A stretch of DNA of 64,000 bases from Lantana camara (Eukaryota > Streptophyta > Magnoliopsida > Lamiales > Verbenaceae). Below the pieces are notes generated by a model that had not been told where the DNA came from, did no database searches, and saw only the letters and a program-made list of their open reading frames with translations. Below, piece by piece: positions 10,196 to 23,031 of this stretch; the first letter of the stretch is position 1; each line of letters starts with the position of its first letter. Location: contig CM074858.1 of NCBI GenBank assembly GCA_037501455.1, positions 43,955,001 to 44,019,000 of the forward strand, in the 5' to 3' direction. The position numbers and the translations under genes were made by a program.

Positions 10196-11442
10196 AGAAT
10201 AGCAACTAAGTCACAAGAAATAAAGGAATGCGTGGCACCCGAATCAAAGAGTGCATGAATGCTCATGTTATGTATGCATAGGGTACCTTCTACCATGGCT
10301 GAGGGATCAATCTCTGCATCTTGCTCCTCACCCTCGAGGGCATAAGCACGAGCCTGAATCATGGGCCCCTGGACTCCCTTTTGAAATCCCGGATTCTTGT
10401 CGGGACATGTATCCGCCATATGATCAGCTTTTCCACATATTAGGCATAAACCCAACCTCTTCCAGCATTTGTGATAGTTGTGAGTTGGCCCTCCACAATA
10501 TGTGCATGGTGGCTTGGACAATCGTGCTTCACTTGGAATTTGTCGATCTGAAGATGTTACGGGTAAAGCCTTTGGAGCTTGGGAAGCTTGTCCTCCCATT
10601 CGTGGTCTCTTGAAAGGACCTTTGGGTGGAGGAGTAGCTTGAACCATAGGTCGCTTTCCCGAACTTGTTCCAGAACCTCGCCCCATCGGTGGCCTAAAAA
10701 TCGGATCTTTCTTCTTATACTCCTCTTCTTGAACGAGAGCCCTTTGTACCGTATCGGCAAAAGACTCGAAATTGTGACCCGCCTGACCGTGTCTCAAATC
10801 CTGTCTTAACCCCGCAATGAACTTCCTTGACTTTCTCTTCTCATCCCGGGTGACGTGAGGAGTATATTTCCCAAGTCTATTGAATACGGCGAGATATTGA
10901 GTCACCGTACACGTACCTTGCTTTAGATCCATGAATTCTTGCTCCTTCCTCTCTCTTACTACTTCCGGTACTAAGCAGTCTCTGAATTCTCTCTTGAAAA
11001 CCTCCCAAGTCACTTCCTCTTCATCCACTTCAAGTTTCTCTCGAGTTCGTTCCCACCATTCATATGCATCTCCTTCAAGTTGGAATATAGCAAATTGAGC
11101 CTTCTCTTGCGTGGTGAATTGTCGGACTCCAAATATCCTCTCTAATCGTATCAACCAACCCTCCGAGACCGCATCGTCAATAGAACCAGAAAATCGAGGG
11201 GGGTTGTAGCTCAAAAACACCCCATGAAGATCTCTATTGTTATGGTTTAGTGGAGGAGCTTGTTGTTCTGCTTGTTGTGGTGGGGGAGCTTGAGCCCTCC
11301 GATGCTCTACATAATTGAAAACCGCTTCCATAAAATTCCCCATGTCCATCGGTGGTGCTTGTGGTTGGGGTGGAGGCGTAGGGGATCGATCATGATGACG
11401 ACGATGTCCGGGAGATCTCTCACGATGTCTACGTGGAGGCAT
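10153..11442 (-). CDS. gag with zinc knuckles and start of protease, element E
   Basis: The start chosen is the ATG at 11442 ([11 protein letters not shown]), matching the gag start in J, G and M; an upstream in-frame ATG adds only three residues. The order is: basic/proline N-terminus; capsid (Retrotrans_gag type) with WLIRLERIF and [11 protein letters not shown], then LDxKQG-like [13 protein letters not shown]; a [15 protein letters not shown] linker; two CCHC knuckles ([14 protein letters not shown] and [14 protein letters not shown]); and the aspartic protease motif [11 protein letters not shown] near the end. Gag packages the RNA. The frame is open for about 430 codons and runs off at a deletion/frameshift inside protease. 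Confidence 0.9.
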   Translation of the reverse strand: MPPRRHRERSPGHRRHHDRSPTPPPQPQAPPMDMGNFMEAVFNYVEHRRAQAPPPQQAEQQAPPLNHNNRDLHGVFLSYNPPRFSGSIDDAVSEGWLIRLERIFGVRQFTTQEKAQFAIFQLEGDAYEWWERTREKLEVDEEEVTWEVFKREFRDCLVPEVVRERKEQEFMDLKQGTCTVTQYLAVFNRLGKYTPHVTRDEKRKSRKFIAGLRQDLRHGQAGHNFESFADTVQRALVQEEEYKKKDPIFRPPMGRGSGTSSGKRPMVQATPPPKGPFKRPRMGGQASQAPKALPVTSSDRQIPSEARLSKPPCTYCGGPTHNYHKCWKRLGLCLICGKADHMADTCPDKNPGFQKGVQGPMIQARAYALEGEEQDAEIDPSAMVEGTLCIHNMSIHALFDSGATHSFISCDLVAILCLPVICFFLLVIW

Positions 11443-11636
11443 CCTGTTCAAAAAATACTGAAATGCATGCTATTTTTAGTCCATGCATGCAAGTGCAATT
11501 AATTCGATCAAAATTCAAGATTTAAAGCACACAAGCACGTAAACAATGCATATGCAACACATTGACAAGTTGTTCCTAAAGTCGAACGACTTAACTGACT
11601 CAACACGACACTAGAGCCCGGGTTTTACAACCCTAA

Positions 11637-11656
11637 GCTCTGATACCACTTAAGGA
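11637..11656 (-). other. Primer-binding site of element E
   Basis: The sense strand reads TGGTATCAGAGC, complementary to the 3' end of initiator tRNA-Met, eight bases inside the 5' LTR end (11657). It starts minus-strand DNA synthesis. Confidence 0.9.
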
Positions 11657-14600
11657 TGTAGCACCCGAGCGTAAGGTACCACATCCCCCGCACCGAGACC
11701 CGACCCGTATATGAAATGGAACTCCATACACGTGCCAAATCCACGGCGAACGGGGACACAACACACACGCTATGCTAGGCGGGACTAACCCTTAAACCAA
11801 TCAACTCAAGAAACATAAAATCAGAGTTAAAGAAAATTGCGGAAGCAATAACGACAAAGCATATACAGTGAGCCACCAAGCTCCAAAAATAGATATACAA
11901 GAGCATTCAAATATGCAATGGCACTCACGGCCTACAAAATCATAACGCTCCAATCTATACTATGATCAAATAAAAAAATAGCAACAAGAGTATGAATATG
12001 AGACTGAAAAGAAGTGCTAAACATAAATGCAAGACCTAGACGACTTGTATTCCCGCCTAGCACTCCTATACCTGCACAAAACAGCTGAAAACAACCGGGT
12101 TCAGTCTAAAAGAGACTGGTGGGTACAAAAACGGGGCATAATATATATTATATCGCATAAATTAAACACATATATGCAAGCCCTAATCCCGTGTGAAGTT
12201 TGATAAGAATTTACCAAGTGGTTAAAACAAAAGAAAACATCAACGGGATTACGACGTTCATTTTCATTCATAATTGTTCATAAGGGTTTAAGCTCGGCGA
12301 GTGAGCGTGCACAATCTCCAACCTTCTCCTCGTGTAATCATATCATAATTATTGGTTGTCATACATATCTTTCGTGTACATACATAAATGATCATAATCA
12401 TACATATACACCTTCTTCCTCCGGGTGGTGGACAAGTTAGCTAGACCTGACCACCGGTTCATACATAATGGCTAGTGAGGTACATGAATCCTCAAAAGCC
12501 CGACTAGCATTTCCTCGTCAAAACTCCTAACGAGGTCCGTTTCGTCGTAAATTTGGTTGGAACTAGTGTATGGGATCACCGTCGGCCCTTGCCTCCCCGG
12601 ATTGCCACATACACTAAGTCCCTGGGCCCGTGAACATAACATACATGCTATCTCGCCAAAACATAAGGTAGGATTTCATAATTAAAAGGGGTCATACGTT
12701 TGAAATCATTTACCCGAAATGACTCGATATATATAAATATACAATTTTGGCTTAAAACCTTTCACATAATGGATTTATAGGGTTGTTTTAACTAGTAGAA
12801 GAAAAACCCACCTTTACCAAAGCAAAATAAAGGCACAAACGTCTCAATGCTCGCCGTCGTCTCCGACCAAACCCGAATCTGTTCAAAAGAAAAGGTATGA
12901 GACACAATGACCACATATGACGCTCGGCAATGAGGTGAATATGACATGAATGCATAAATGATCATATTATATCATAAAAATGTTCATGTGCACGATTGAG
13001 GAATTTAAATCATATAATCAAATCATTCGTTCATATAATTCATTCAGTTTCATAATTTCATAAATTCATATGTTCATATAAATTTCATAAATTCATAACA
13101 TTCAAAACATTCATAATGCATATCAATTAATTCAAGAATTCATTTAATAAGCATAACACATAATATTCAAATTCACATTTAGGAATAAAATAAATAATTG
13201 AAACGTTCAATCAATAGTCGGTAATCAAATACGTGAAATGGAAATCAATTAATTTCAATAATTAAATTAAATCAAATAATATTTAAAATATATAATAAAT
13301 ATATATATATAATATAATATATATATATAATATACTAAAATTCTAATAATATATAATAACATAAGTATATATATAATATATATATATATACACGTACACA
13401 CACAACACACCCATGCATGCATATATATATTACATGCATATTATATATACTATATATTATATACATATGCATGCAAATACAACCCCAAAACCATGCACAC
13501 ACAACCCTACCCCCATGCATGCACACTAACTCACACTCTGCACAACATCCAGCAGCCACAGTTCACGGAAGACGCAGCAAGACAGTTCTGAGAAAATGGG
13601 GTGACACCCCCGTGTCACCCTCCAAACCTAGACCGAGACACCCCCGTGTCTCGGTACAGCAAGCCCAGCCCACACAGCACCCCCGTTCCTAGCTGGAACG
13701 GGCAAAAATGGCACCCCCGTGCCACGAACCAGAAACACCCCTGTCTCGGACAGCAAAACGCAGAAACAGAGCAGAAAATCTCAGCAAGAAAGAAGGCAAC
13801 AAAGGCAGCTATACAAGGTACAAAATGGTGCACAAACTCAACAAGAACACACACCACAAAGCCACGAACTGGACAGCAAAAAGGAAGAAGGAAACGCAGC
13901 AAATGACAACAACCACTCAGCGCTAAAACAGGGCCAAAAACTCGAAGAAAACAGGGTAAGAACGAATCACTCCTTCTCCATCTATACATCTCAGTTAAGC
14001 CCAACAATTAAGTAGCAAAACAACATAAAACCAACAAGTAAATCAGTCCCATACAAGCTCAAATAAGAAAGCAACCGTACGTGACATTCATGGGGGATTT
14101 TCTTAAAATTTCATAAATGATATCTCATAAATATCTCAACAACCACGAAATCAAAGATCATAAATGATATGAGGGTGTCAAAACAATCAATCTCAAGCTT
14201 GGAATCAATCAAAATCATTGAGAATCGAAGGAGATCAAGAAATTGCCCAAAATCTCTTATTTTCGGAAAAATGCCCAGAAATGATGAAACCATGCTCAAA
14301 ATCATGAATGAAAGGGTGGAAATGATCAGAAATGAACATATAATACAACCCTAAGCTTACCTTGTTGATTGGATGAAGTTTGGATGAGATTTCAGCTTCA
14401 AAATCTCCAAGGTTGAAGGGTTACGGGACTGGAATGAGAAGCAGTAGCTTTGGCTGAGGTTTTGGGGATTGTGTGAGTGTTATCTCGGTTAGGGCTTGAA
14501 ATATCATGATAGGTGGTTGAGTTAGGGTTTAAAGGAATCAAACCATGGTTAATTTGGTTATGGTTTGGATGAGATATGGCTCATTTTGTACAGCAAGGTC

Positions 14601-15148
14601 AAATTGGTAGCCGATTCATTTTTTGGTTGGATTTCGGAGTTTCAAATGATTTAGGAAAAATATAAGGCTAAGTTTACTAAACTCGAATTTTCGTTACGAG
14701 TTCAGCGGAGTTGACGGAACTCGAATCCGAGTTCCCGAGCTCAAGATATTAAATTCGGAACCAAGGGTACGCTAAGTGCTCGTTAGCCCCCGATTTGGTT
14801 CCTCAAATCAAATTAAATTCGTTAACAAATCAAATGAATTTGAAAATGTAAACCGAACATAAAATCATGTTCATAACACATATATTTACGACATACTACA
14901 AATTCGTGGCAATCCGAAATCATTTCATACAAGAACGAAGCTCAAAATGAATAATAAGCACATTCCATGCAAAAATATAATTTCCCATGCAAAAACATTT
15001 AAATAAATAAATTAAATCTAATATTAAATAAATTATATTAAGCACGTAATTAATTAACTAAAACATGATTAATTAACATAGCATATAATTAGCATAATCA
15101 TTAAATTAATACTAATATAAATAAACGTATACAAATATACTTAAAGAA

Positions 15149-15203
<55 letters not shown>

Positions 15204-15378
15204 ATACGATATATATATATATATTAGAATTAATAATATATTAAAATAAAATATAATAAAATAAAATAATAACAATTTATAATAAAATTAATTATGAAAC
15301 ACGTAAAAATAATTAATTCGCGCAAATTGGTAAACACATACGTCGTACCTTTACGTCCGAAAAGTCGGGGCGTTACAG
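11657..15378 (-). mobile_element. 5' LTR of element E
   Basis: 3722 bp, same ends as the 3' LTR. It carries the same palindromic words (from 13599), 20-bp palindrome (14716-14735), stem-loop (12102-12118) and TA runs. Scattered substitutions against 3742-7450 show the two copies have drifted slightly since insertion. Confidence 0.95.
13599..13750 (-). repeat. Palindromic word cluster in 5' LTR of element E
   Basis: Same units as 5684-5835; the first two words are unchanged. One spacer differs: CCCGTTCC-TAGCT-GGAACGGG here against TCGCT in the other LTR, so the arms are kept while the loop changes. Confidence 0.85.
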
Positions 15379-15383
15379 TTCCA
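15379..15383. repeat. Target-site duplication of element E, right copy
   Basis: GTTCC, identical to 3737-3741. After it LTR D resumes. Confidence 0.95.
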
Positions 15384-15395
15384 GCCCTTAGTTCA

Positions 15396-15575
15396 AAATG
15401 GGAAGGGCCGTTCCCAGCTCCCCGAAGCTGCTCCCCGAAGATGGGAACGGTCGTTCCGGCTTACAACCTAAAACGGGAAGGGCCTTTCCCGTTCTCGCCG
15501 CCGTGCATATGACTCAAACATGGGAACGGTCGTTCCCCTAAACAACTGGGAACGGGAAGGGTCGTTCCTGTTACG
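15396..15575 (-). repeat. Palindromic word cluster in LTR D
   Basis: Variants of GGGAACGGCCGTTCCC recur at about 15400, 15441, 15475, 15522 and 15550, plus one at 3727-3741 on the other side of element E. Several keep self-complementarity. The word is unlike that of F and E, though the flanks are related. Confidence 0.8.
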
Positions 15576-17786
15576 CAGACAGTCCAGAACAGAGCATGAA
15601 ACAGGGGAGGCTCTCGGGACCAAATCCATACCAACAAAACTTCAAGTTTCAATCATATAATTGTAAGATTTCTGGAGATTAACATATATACATGTTTAAT
15701 ACACAACAAAATGCAATTAAAACACTTAAATCATGCTTGATCATTGAGAATTCCCACCTTCATGTTCATACACCAAGTCATCACCTAAACTCCATTCTTT
15801 TAAGAATTCATGCTTCCAATCATGATATAATCATAAATTTGCATATCAACTAACAATTAATCCATATTTTCCATGAAATCACAAACCCTAGCTCCACACC
15901 TATTCATCAAGAAATCACATATATCAACTTACATGCACTTGAAGGAAAAGAGATGGATGAAGATGATGACTATGGAAATTTGAGCTTCAAAGCTTGAATT
16001 TTCTTGGAAAACTTGGTGGAAAGTGAAGAAATCTCTTCTCTTTAGCTTGAGAGTTTGGTTCGATTATGGAGAAAACAAAGGCGTTGATGAATTCTTGAAT
16101 GAAAATGATCATGGAGGCATGGAGAGAAAATATACCGTGATTCACCCCTTTTTGAAATTGATGAAATGATCAATTTGCCATTTAGTCCTTCAAGAATTCA
16201 AGCCATGCAACTAAGGATGAAAAGGTTGAAGAATGATCAATTAGGTCCAATAATGTTTTCATGCAATTTAGTCCTTAAATTTACAAGAATACTCATTTAG
16301 GGACAATTAAGCAATTAATACAAGTTGGGCACTTAATTCATGTAACAATTAAATTCCAATTATACAAGAATTCTCAAAATGAAATGGATTTCATATAATT
16401 TCCACGTAATCATGTTGAAAACAATCTATAAAATTAATATAACACGCATAAATTGAATAAACGAAAATAATAAAATAAAATCCTAACGCTCGAAACTCAC
16501 ACGTGTCGAGCGTACCTGACTGTCTGAAAATCAGGGCGTTACAGTGTCAACCTGACTCCTTTAGAGCTTGCTTATGGGATCACACCCTTAAGAAGGCCCA
16601 CCTTGTTTCATGGAGATACAAAGTGTATAGTTCATACGTGTGTGATACATGAGGGTACTTACTTCCATAAGTAAGTTCACTGAGGTAGTCTGTGTGAGAA
16701 GATTCCTAAATGGGAAAGGAAGTTTCTATTTCAGGAAATGGAAACTTCCAGATTAGGAAATATCTCACGAGTCATTGAAGTGATTAATTGATCCTTAGAC
16801 TTGAGGTTCCATGTTACTTTATGAGTTAACTATGTAGTCTTAGGTATAAGCTTTAAAGGGTATCGCCTTAGACAACTGATTCAAGGCTTATGCTGGGCCT
16901 GCACAAGTGATTCATGGAAGTGAATGAGAATCAAGAAAGGACCTACACTTGCATTTCCAAGGTGATCTCTTATTGTGTAAGTCATTCATATGGCATATGG
17001 AGTCCTTGGCCAACGTAATAGATCAAGATATCAAGAAAAGGGTTTCTTGGATTGAGATCAAATGGATATGAAATGCACTTAGCTTTAAGACCAGATTATT
17101 AGGGTTCTGATTATTCCCTTACCCTAGATCTTGGTTGAGAGATAGTAAGTAGGAGGATTGTATCTCACATGAATCAATCATTTAAAGGTTCTATCGAATC
17201 GAGACATTCCAATTCAACTAGGGGTTAAACACCTGTTGCTAGACTACGGTCGTTTAATATGTGGACTGATTAATTAATTAGTGTATTAATTAATTAGGTT
17301 CACTACTAATTGAATTGAGAACCTAGAGGATCACACAGAATAACTTGGTTACATGAGTTAAGGCTTTAAAATGATTAAACGAGTTGATCATACCAAGAGG
17401 GTTCCACACGTGTGGTTCACGTGATTGGCGCGTGTCCTTAGGGACACGTGTGTCACACGTGTATATTATTTATGTATTAAATAATTAATGTGCTAATTAT
17501 TTAATAGACTTTGGTTTAATTTTTGAATTAAAATGAAAGTCTTATTTTTGGAGAAATTAATCTATTTAATTAATTATGAATTAATTAATTAGATAAATAA
17601 GTTACTTATTATTAATAAATAAAGTATAATGTTATCCAAAAGGGTTTTGGATATTTTAGCTCTCTTAAAAGTTAATTTGAATTAGAATTCAAAATCAAGG
17701 TTTGGAATTACTTGATGATCAAGTAATAAGAGAGAGGAACCAAATCCTTAGTCCAAAAGGACTAGGTTCAGCCGCCCCTCTCTTGT

Positions 17787-17794
17787 TATATATA
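17787..17794 (+). promoter_or_regulatory. TATA box of the copia LTR
   Basis: TATATATA in the middle of the LTR. The homologous place in the other copia LTR (about 60016-60024, minus strand) reads TTATAAATA, supporting a U3/R boundary shortly downstream. Confidence 0.65.
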
Positions 17795-17812
17795 GGGGAG
17801 CTCAAGCTCCCC
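17795..17812 (+). other. Hairpin abutting the copia LTR TATA box
   Basis: GGGGAGCT and AGCTCCCC pair perfectly around CA. The minus-strand copia LTR keeps the same element with one changed arm base (near 59994-60013). It would lie at or near the transcript 5' end. Confidence 0.6.
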
Positions 17813-18934
17813 TTAGGGATTGATCGATTCTTCTTGGTTCATGTGTTGAACACCATCCTTTCTCCAAGATCACATAAACCCTAGGTTAAATCTAAACACT
17901 AACTAGAGAACTAGCATCCTTACTAGTTAGATTGTAGTCAAGTTGGTAGACTATCTCTAAAGAGCTTCAAGTTAGAAGTTTTTAAAGATTCGAGCTTTAC
18001 CAAGGAGAGGGGATCAAGTCGCAAGAAGAGCGTTCTTGGGTGGTTTTAAACACTTCAAGTAAGATTATTGAAAAGTAAGTTTCTTCACCTTACGAATTTG
18101 GATTCATGATTGCGAGTTTCGATCCTTTTGTTGGAAAATTTTAAAATTTCCGCTGCTTTCTGATTCCGTTTTTCCAACAGTACGTGCATCTCTACTTGAT
18201 GTGATTGCTCTAACGTGTTGCATATTAAATGGTACGTGCATTGGCATCTTGACCCGACATGCATTGTTCAGTGTTTATTTGATAGGAATACTCCCTAACC
18301 CATCCACCATATGCTAATTCGACCGGGCCACATTCGAATTAAGGAATTAAGTGAAATTCCGTGCTATAGAAAGTGGGTTGAGAAGGAAGAAATACGAAGG
18401 CTCGGGAAAGTAATACCCGATTTTAGGATAAAGGAAGGAGCTGGTTATTCTTACCAAATCACTTCAACGTAATATGAATAATATCTATGGACACATAGTT
18501 TGACTAGGATCTTTACACCAAGAAAGCTAAGACGAAGAAGTTGGGAATCTCATATCCCATAAGTAATAGCACAAGATCAAGGGAATGGGATAGAAACTTT
18601 TAAGGGGGAGAGCCAACCGGGAGATAAATCGAATTCACGGTTATGCTCGGATGTGTTACTTCAAATAAGAACAATGAAAATTCAAGAGCCCCAAACAACG
18701 AGATTCTATAAGGAATGGCAAGAGATGAACTATAAGGTTGTGGCACTCGACAAATTTTCAGATCAAAGTGGAAAACTTCAAGACCGGCATGAGGAAATTT
18801 CGAGAATAATTTTTAGAGGGGTAAGTGCTTCAGGGTGGACAATGGATATTCGAGGAATGCTTGGGATTTCAAACGACAAGACAAGGTAAAAGAGTGATCG
18901 ATGGTAACTTTGGTTGAAGAATCAAACTCGGTGA

Positions 18935-18955
18935 TTTTTTTTTTTTTTTTTTTTT
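18935..18955 (+). repeat. Run of 21 T
   Basis: Uninterrupted T run in the B internal remnant. No target duplication was seen that would make it a retroposon tail. Confidence 0.9.
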
Positions 18956-20123
18956 GGGAATTACAAGCTAAATCCTCCAAGGATGAAAAGATCCTATACG
19001 GTGTAACTTACATCATATCTTGGAGACGATGGGACCCTGGAAGAATTTCAAGAATTGGCAAGGGAAGGTAATGGATAAGGAAAAGCCGATCAAGTCATCA
19101 TATTCCGTGATGGGCAAAGTGAGGGCCAATTCAACCGTGGGCTTTGGAAGTAGAATAATTCGGAAAGATCATAACATGAACGAGATGGATTATTGTCTCG
19201 TCAATCATTTTTCCACGATGAGCCGAGAACGCTATTAGGGTTTAGGTTTGTGCCCGAATTTTTTTAGCACAAGCTAGGGTATCTGAGGAAGGGCGAATAT
19301 GATTGTGATGAAGAATGAGTTAAACGGATTAAGATCAAGTGTGATCTCGAGAGTGAAATTTCGGACCATGGTATTTAATAAGGATAAGAGAATTAATCAT
19401 AGGACTTCGGATCGTAGAGTTCGGTAAAGAAGAGAAATGGATCAAAGATGGAACCGGGTGGTTATTATAATATCGACAAGTCGTGGAATCTCAAAGCTTG
19501 TCAGTATGAGCGGAAGAAACTCCAACAATAAATCAAATGCTAAATCAGATCATTGCGCGAAAGAATTCAAAATGGCGGTGAATGGTACATTAAAGCATTC
19601 ATACCATGTGCATCACGCATTTTTCTAGTTTATTGTTGTGTGTGTGTTGCTTGTTGATTATTTATCGCTTTCGGAGTGAACGAGTCCTTTATCTATTTGG
19701 CGAGACGAGGGTCGTGCCGTGCAACGATTTCGATAAATGGTCCTTGGAGACCCTGTTTGGAAGCTATTGATGGTTCACGAAACCAACTTCAAGCCGTGAA
19801 GTTGATGTAGTGATAGAAGACCCATTTAGGATTGGAGAACGAGTGGTGGAAGTTCATTAACTAATCCACTCGTGATACCGAGTTGTGGGATGGTTTGGAT
19901 GGATTCAAACGGTGGGAGCTGAATCTCTTAAGACCCTCCTATCGTACGAGACGTTCAGACTACTCATGGTCGGATCAAGTTCGTGAGCAGCTTGCAGAGT
20001 TTGTTTGAAGCCCCTTTGTGCTTTAAGACCCCTCTCTGAAGTAATTCCTATTGGGATGTCGAACATAGAGAGGTTTTGCTTAGAGTCCAGTACTCGAGGC
20101 AGTGGACCTGAGGACAGGTCTTT

Positions 20124-20139
20124 CTTAAGGGGGAGAGGT
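20124..20139 (+). other. Polypurine tract of element B
   Basis: CTTAAGGGGGAGAGGT immediately before the LTR start TGTAACGCCCC; same core as in E and G. Confidence 0.8.
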
Positions 20140-20371
20140 TGTAACGCCCCAGTTTTCTGGCACGCTAGGTACAAGGCCACGTGAGAGTTTAATTCAGTTA
20201 TTGTTTGATTTATCTGAATCGCATGTCTATTTGTCAACGTGAAGTTATTTTAATTTCGTGCGCCTTAGAATTATTTAAATTGTTCATGGACTCAATTGTC
20301 CAATAATTGCTCGTTAAGGACCTAATTATTATTAAGGTGTTTTGGGGGCCGTTTGTGGCTACCTTCAGCTC

Positions 20372-20391
20372 GGAATTCGAATTCGAATTCC
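20372..20391 (+). repeat. Perfect 20-bp palindrome in LTR B
   Basis: GGAATTCGAATTCGAATTCC equals its own reverse complement. It lies 233 bases into the LTR, next to AGCTC as in E, G and J. Confidence 0.85.
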
Positions 20392-20980
20392 AACCTTAAC
20401 ATTGAGTTCGTTTTGGTGAGTCGGATTCAATGAATTAACCTTTTAAACTTTAAAAGCCATTTGATGGCCCTACCATTTTAAAATCCGATCCAAATGGATC
20501 GGATACTGTTTGACCCTAACCGTATAATCCGACCCGTTTAACCTAGCCCCAAAAAGGAGCCAAGTCTTCCTCCCTCTTTCATTTTTTTCACGTTCAAGCC
20601 AAGGAAGAAGAGAAGGAGAAGAATTTTTCCCCTTTTTGGCCATGAACCCTTGAGCTCGGGACTTTCGAGATCCAACCGTCTGATCAATGACCTAAGGTAA
20701 CCATTGTACCCCTCTCGTTACGTGTTTCAATTCTACTTATATATTGTAACTTGAATCCATGCTTTTGTGCTTATTGGGGAAGATGCTGAATAGTGTAGGG
20801 GGTCGGGATTTGATGTGTTCAAGCCCGTTTCACGAGCTCTAACTTGCGAATATATGATCTACGTGTTGTACGTGACTTGTGGTATGAATTTTGGGTGATT
20901 TGGAGTTGTTTTGTGGGGTGATTGTGTGTGTTTTGGTGTGTTTTCCGCCATTGGAGGCGAAACTTAGAGTTGCAGTCCGA

Positions 20981-21110
20981 GGGGGAGTAACGCCCGTTAC
21001 CCCCTTTTGTGCTTTAAATCATTAAACCCGTTACCTTGGCTCTTGGAGCACCTGTTTCTGTTAACGCCCATTACCCATTTTTGCCTTGAAAGTGTTAACC
21101 CCCGTTACCC
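20981..21110 (+). repeat. Palindromic word cluster in LTR B
   Basis: GTAACG-CC-CGTTAC (20987-21000) is perfect; weaker units are GTTAACGCCCATTACC (about 21060) and GTTAACCCCCGTTACC (about 21094). It lies upstream of the conserved block, like the unrelated word in F. Confidence 0.75.
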
Positions 21111-23012
21111 TCCCTTTTGACTGGCCTACCATTTTGTCCTTTTATTCATTTCTGTCTTGGTTTTATCCATCGTTACCTATCCAAATGAACTCCAATTGAC
21201 ATGATATTCGAACTGTAGAAACTAAATTGAGTCGAGAACATCCTCCAATTGGAATCACCTCAATATCGTTGCTCATTTCTAAGTTATAATCATTTTAATT
21301 TGGTGTCGCTACTTCACTGGAAATTTGCATTCATCCAACTTCGGGCCTATGCCATTTTCACCTCGCTTTGAACCACGATTCGATCCACATACGATTCTAA
21401 AGGTATACTTGTCTAGTTTCATATCTAATAAACAAAACCCAATTCCAACTTCTAGAACTTGAGATATTCCCATTTTTCTAAAGCATGCGCAATTCCAAAA
21501 ACTGTCAGCTCTTGTCAAAACTCGCCTAAATCTGTTCTTTTGCTTTCCTTCCACTCCCTCGGACTCGTTATGTGGTTTGAATATATGTATACATGATTAA
21601 TTGATATAATATGATATGTTTGCTTATTTATTTTAATTTTATGGTTTCATTTGATAAGTGTAAATATGACTTGAATGAATGAACGTTTAAGTGCTTTAAT
21701 ATGATCTCCTTTGCAACTATTGTTTCCATTACGTGCTTAATGGATTCCTTTCACCTTAAAATGATTCTTAAATATGGTTAACGTATATTATAAAGTTTGA
21801 TGAATATGTTGTATTATGGGGATGGCTTTTGCTATGAAAATTTGATAAGGACATGAGTTATGCGTACATGATTGCAATTCTTAATCACATTATGTATGTG
21901 TTTAATATCTTCTAATTGATTCATAGGTATTGTTAATATGTATTGTCTTGTATTATGAATTGAATGATTGATCATGTATGCACCACTCCGTGATATTTTA
22001 GGATTTATTTTCTATCATATCATCTCATAACATATCATACCACTTCATGAGGATTCCCGTGTGTCTATGTGGTTTAATATTGAGTCAATTCTCACGAGTA
22101 CACATTGTTCCTTCTCTTGTACAGTTCGTTTCCAGGGCGAAGACTTCCGAATTGAATAGGTACCCGTATTACCTAAGCTTTATGTCTCGTGGTATTCCAG
22201 GTGAGGGTGTTTTTTGTTTTACCTATGTATCAAACCCTACAACCCTTATGTGACAAGCTTTGGCCAAAACCTTATGTGTAAATATATAGGTTATTTTCAA
22301 AGTGGAGTCATCGAGTAAATTATGATCGAGTAAACCTTTTCTCATGAATTATGAAATATGTTATGTTTTTATGAATTAAATGTTTTGGCGAGATTATGTT
22401 ATGTTCACGGGCCCAGGAACTTAGTACATGCGGCTATCCGGGGAGGCAAGGGCCGACGGTGATCCCATATGCTAATTCCATCTATGTTTTACCACGAATA
22501 CCGATCTCGTTAGGAGTTTTGACGAGAAAAGGCTAGTTGGGCTTTTGGGGCCTCATGAACCCCTCTAGCAATTGTGCATGAGGTGGTCGGGTCTTGCAAA
22601 CTCGTCCACCTCCCGGAGGAAGAAGGTTGGAACTTATCTTATGATTATGTTTATGTATGATTGTTATGCGCCGTGCGGGAAGGCCGAAATACGGATTGCC
22701 CAAACGATTATGTCTTATGTTATATGGCTTGCGTGTATTATAATATATTGCATGATCGCGGATTCAAATGTATTAATGATATTTTTAGTACACGGTCGGA
22801 GTTTGGTTGGAGATAATGCACGCTCACTCGCCGAGCCTTAATGTTTATGTATGAATTATGAACTTAATGAATTTAATATGAATTAGTCGTAAAGTCCGAG
22901 CATTGCTTAGTTATTTTCTTGCCTTCTTAGGAGCTACTTTAAATAAAATCTTACTCGGGGATTTATGACTTGCATGCGCATGTTTCTATATTTATGTATC
23001 GCTCCTGCTCAC

Positions 23013-23031
23013 TCAGTCTTCTAGAGACTGA
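23013..23031 (+). other. Stem-loop in LTR B
   Basis: TCAGTCT pairs with AGACTGA around TCTAG (5 nt). Same place as in F. Confidence 0.75.

Larger units (their letters stand above)
3742..15378 (-). mobile_element. Element E: complete but defective Tekay-type Ty3/gypsy retrotransposon
   Basis: Two near-identical LTRs (3742-7450 and 11657-15378) flank a 4.2-kb internal region with primer site, gag, protease, broken reverse transcriptase, RNase H, integrase, chromodomain and polypurine tract, all on the minus strand. The 5-bp GTTCC duplication frames it. The internal region is short because pieces of protease/RT, including the RT active site, are deleted. Reading frames break several times, so it cannot supply its own RT. 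LTR similarity (roughly one difference per hundred bases where I compared) suggests fairly recent insertion. It lies inside LTR D. Confidence 0.93.
15379..16543 (-). mobile_element. LTR D, right segment (gypsy LTR, minus strand)
   Basis: Continues D after element E and ends ATCAGGGCGTTACA, the family terminus (sense start TGTAACGCCC). It has no gene. The next five bases, GTGTC (16544-16548), are the presumed target duplication, overlapping the first bases of an Angela-like LTR; D therefore inserted at that LTR's edge. Confidence 0.8.
16545..18179 (+). mobile_element. Angela/BARE-1-like Ty1/copia LTR (solo or 3' LTR)
   Basis: 1635 bp, starting TGTCAACCTG and ending TTCCAACA. It is clearly similar over its length to the 3' LTR of the copia element at 59626-61275, in opposite orientation. 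The bases after it (GTACGTGCATCTC) are not a primer site, so it is not a 5' LTR. Landmarks: TATATATA (17787-17794) and a hairpin directly after it. The short ORF at 17702 is chance. It lies in the internal remnant of element B. Confidence 0.88.
18180..20139 (+). mobile_element. Decayed internal region of gypsy element B
   Basis: Directly precedes LTR B and ends in the polypurine tract CTTAAGGGGGAGAGGT, so it is the 3' internal end of a plus-strand gypsy element. I could not recognise pol motifs in any frame; the short ORFs (18653, 19020, 19437) look like chance or heavily decayed sequence. A second tract-like TTTTAAGGGGGAGAGC lies at 18598-18613, and a run of 21 T at 18935-18955. It could be a long non-coding spacer between pol and LTR or an eroded pol. 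Confidence 0.55.

Noticed and set aside
18653..19628. Three plus-strand ORFs (60-78 codons) in the B remnant
   Set aside because: No pol or host motif seen; lengths fit chance. A profile search could still find decayed pol.
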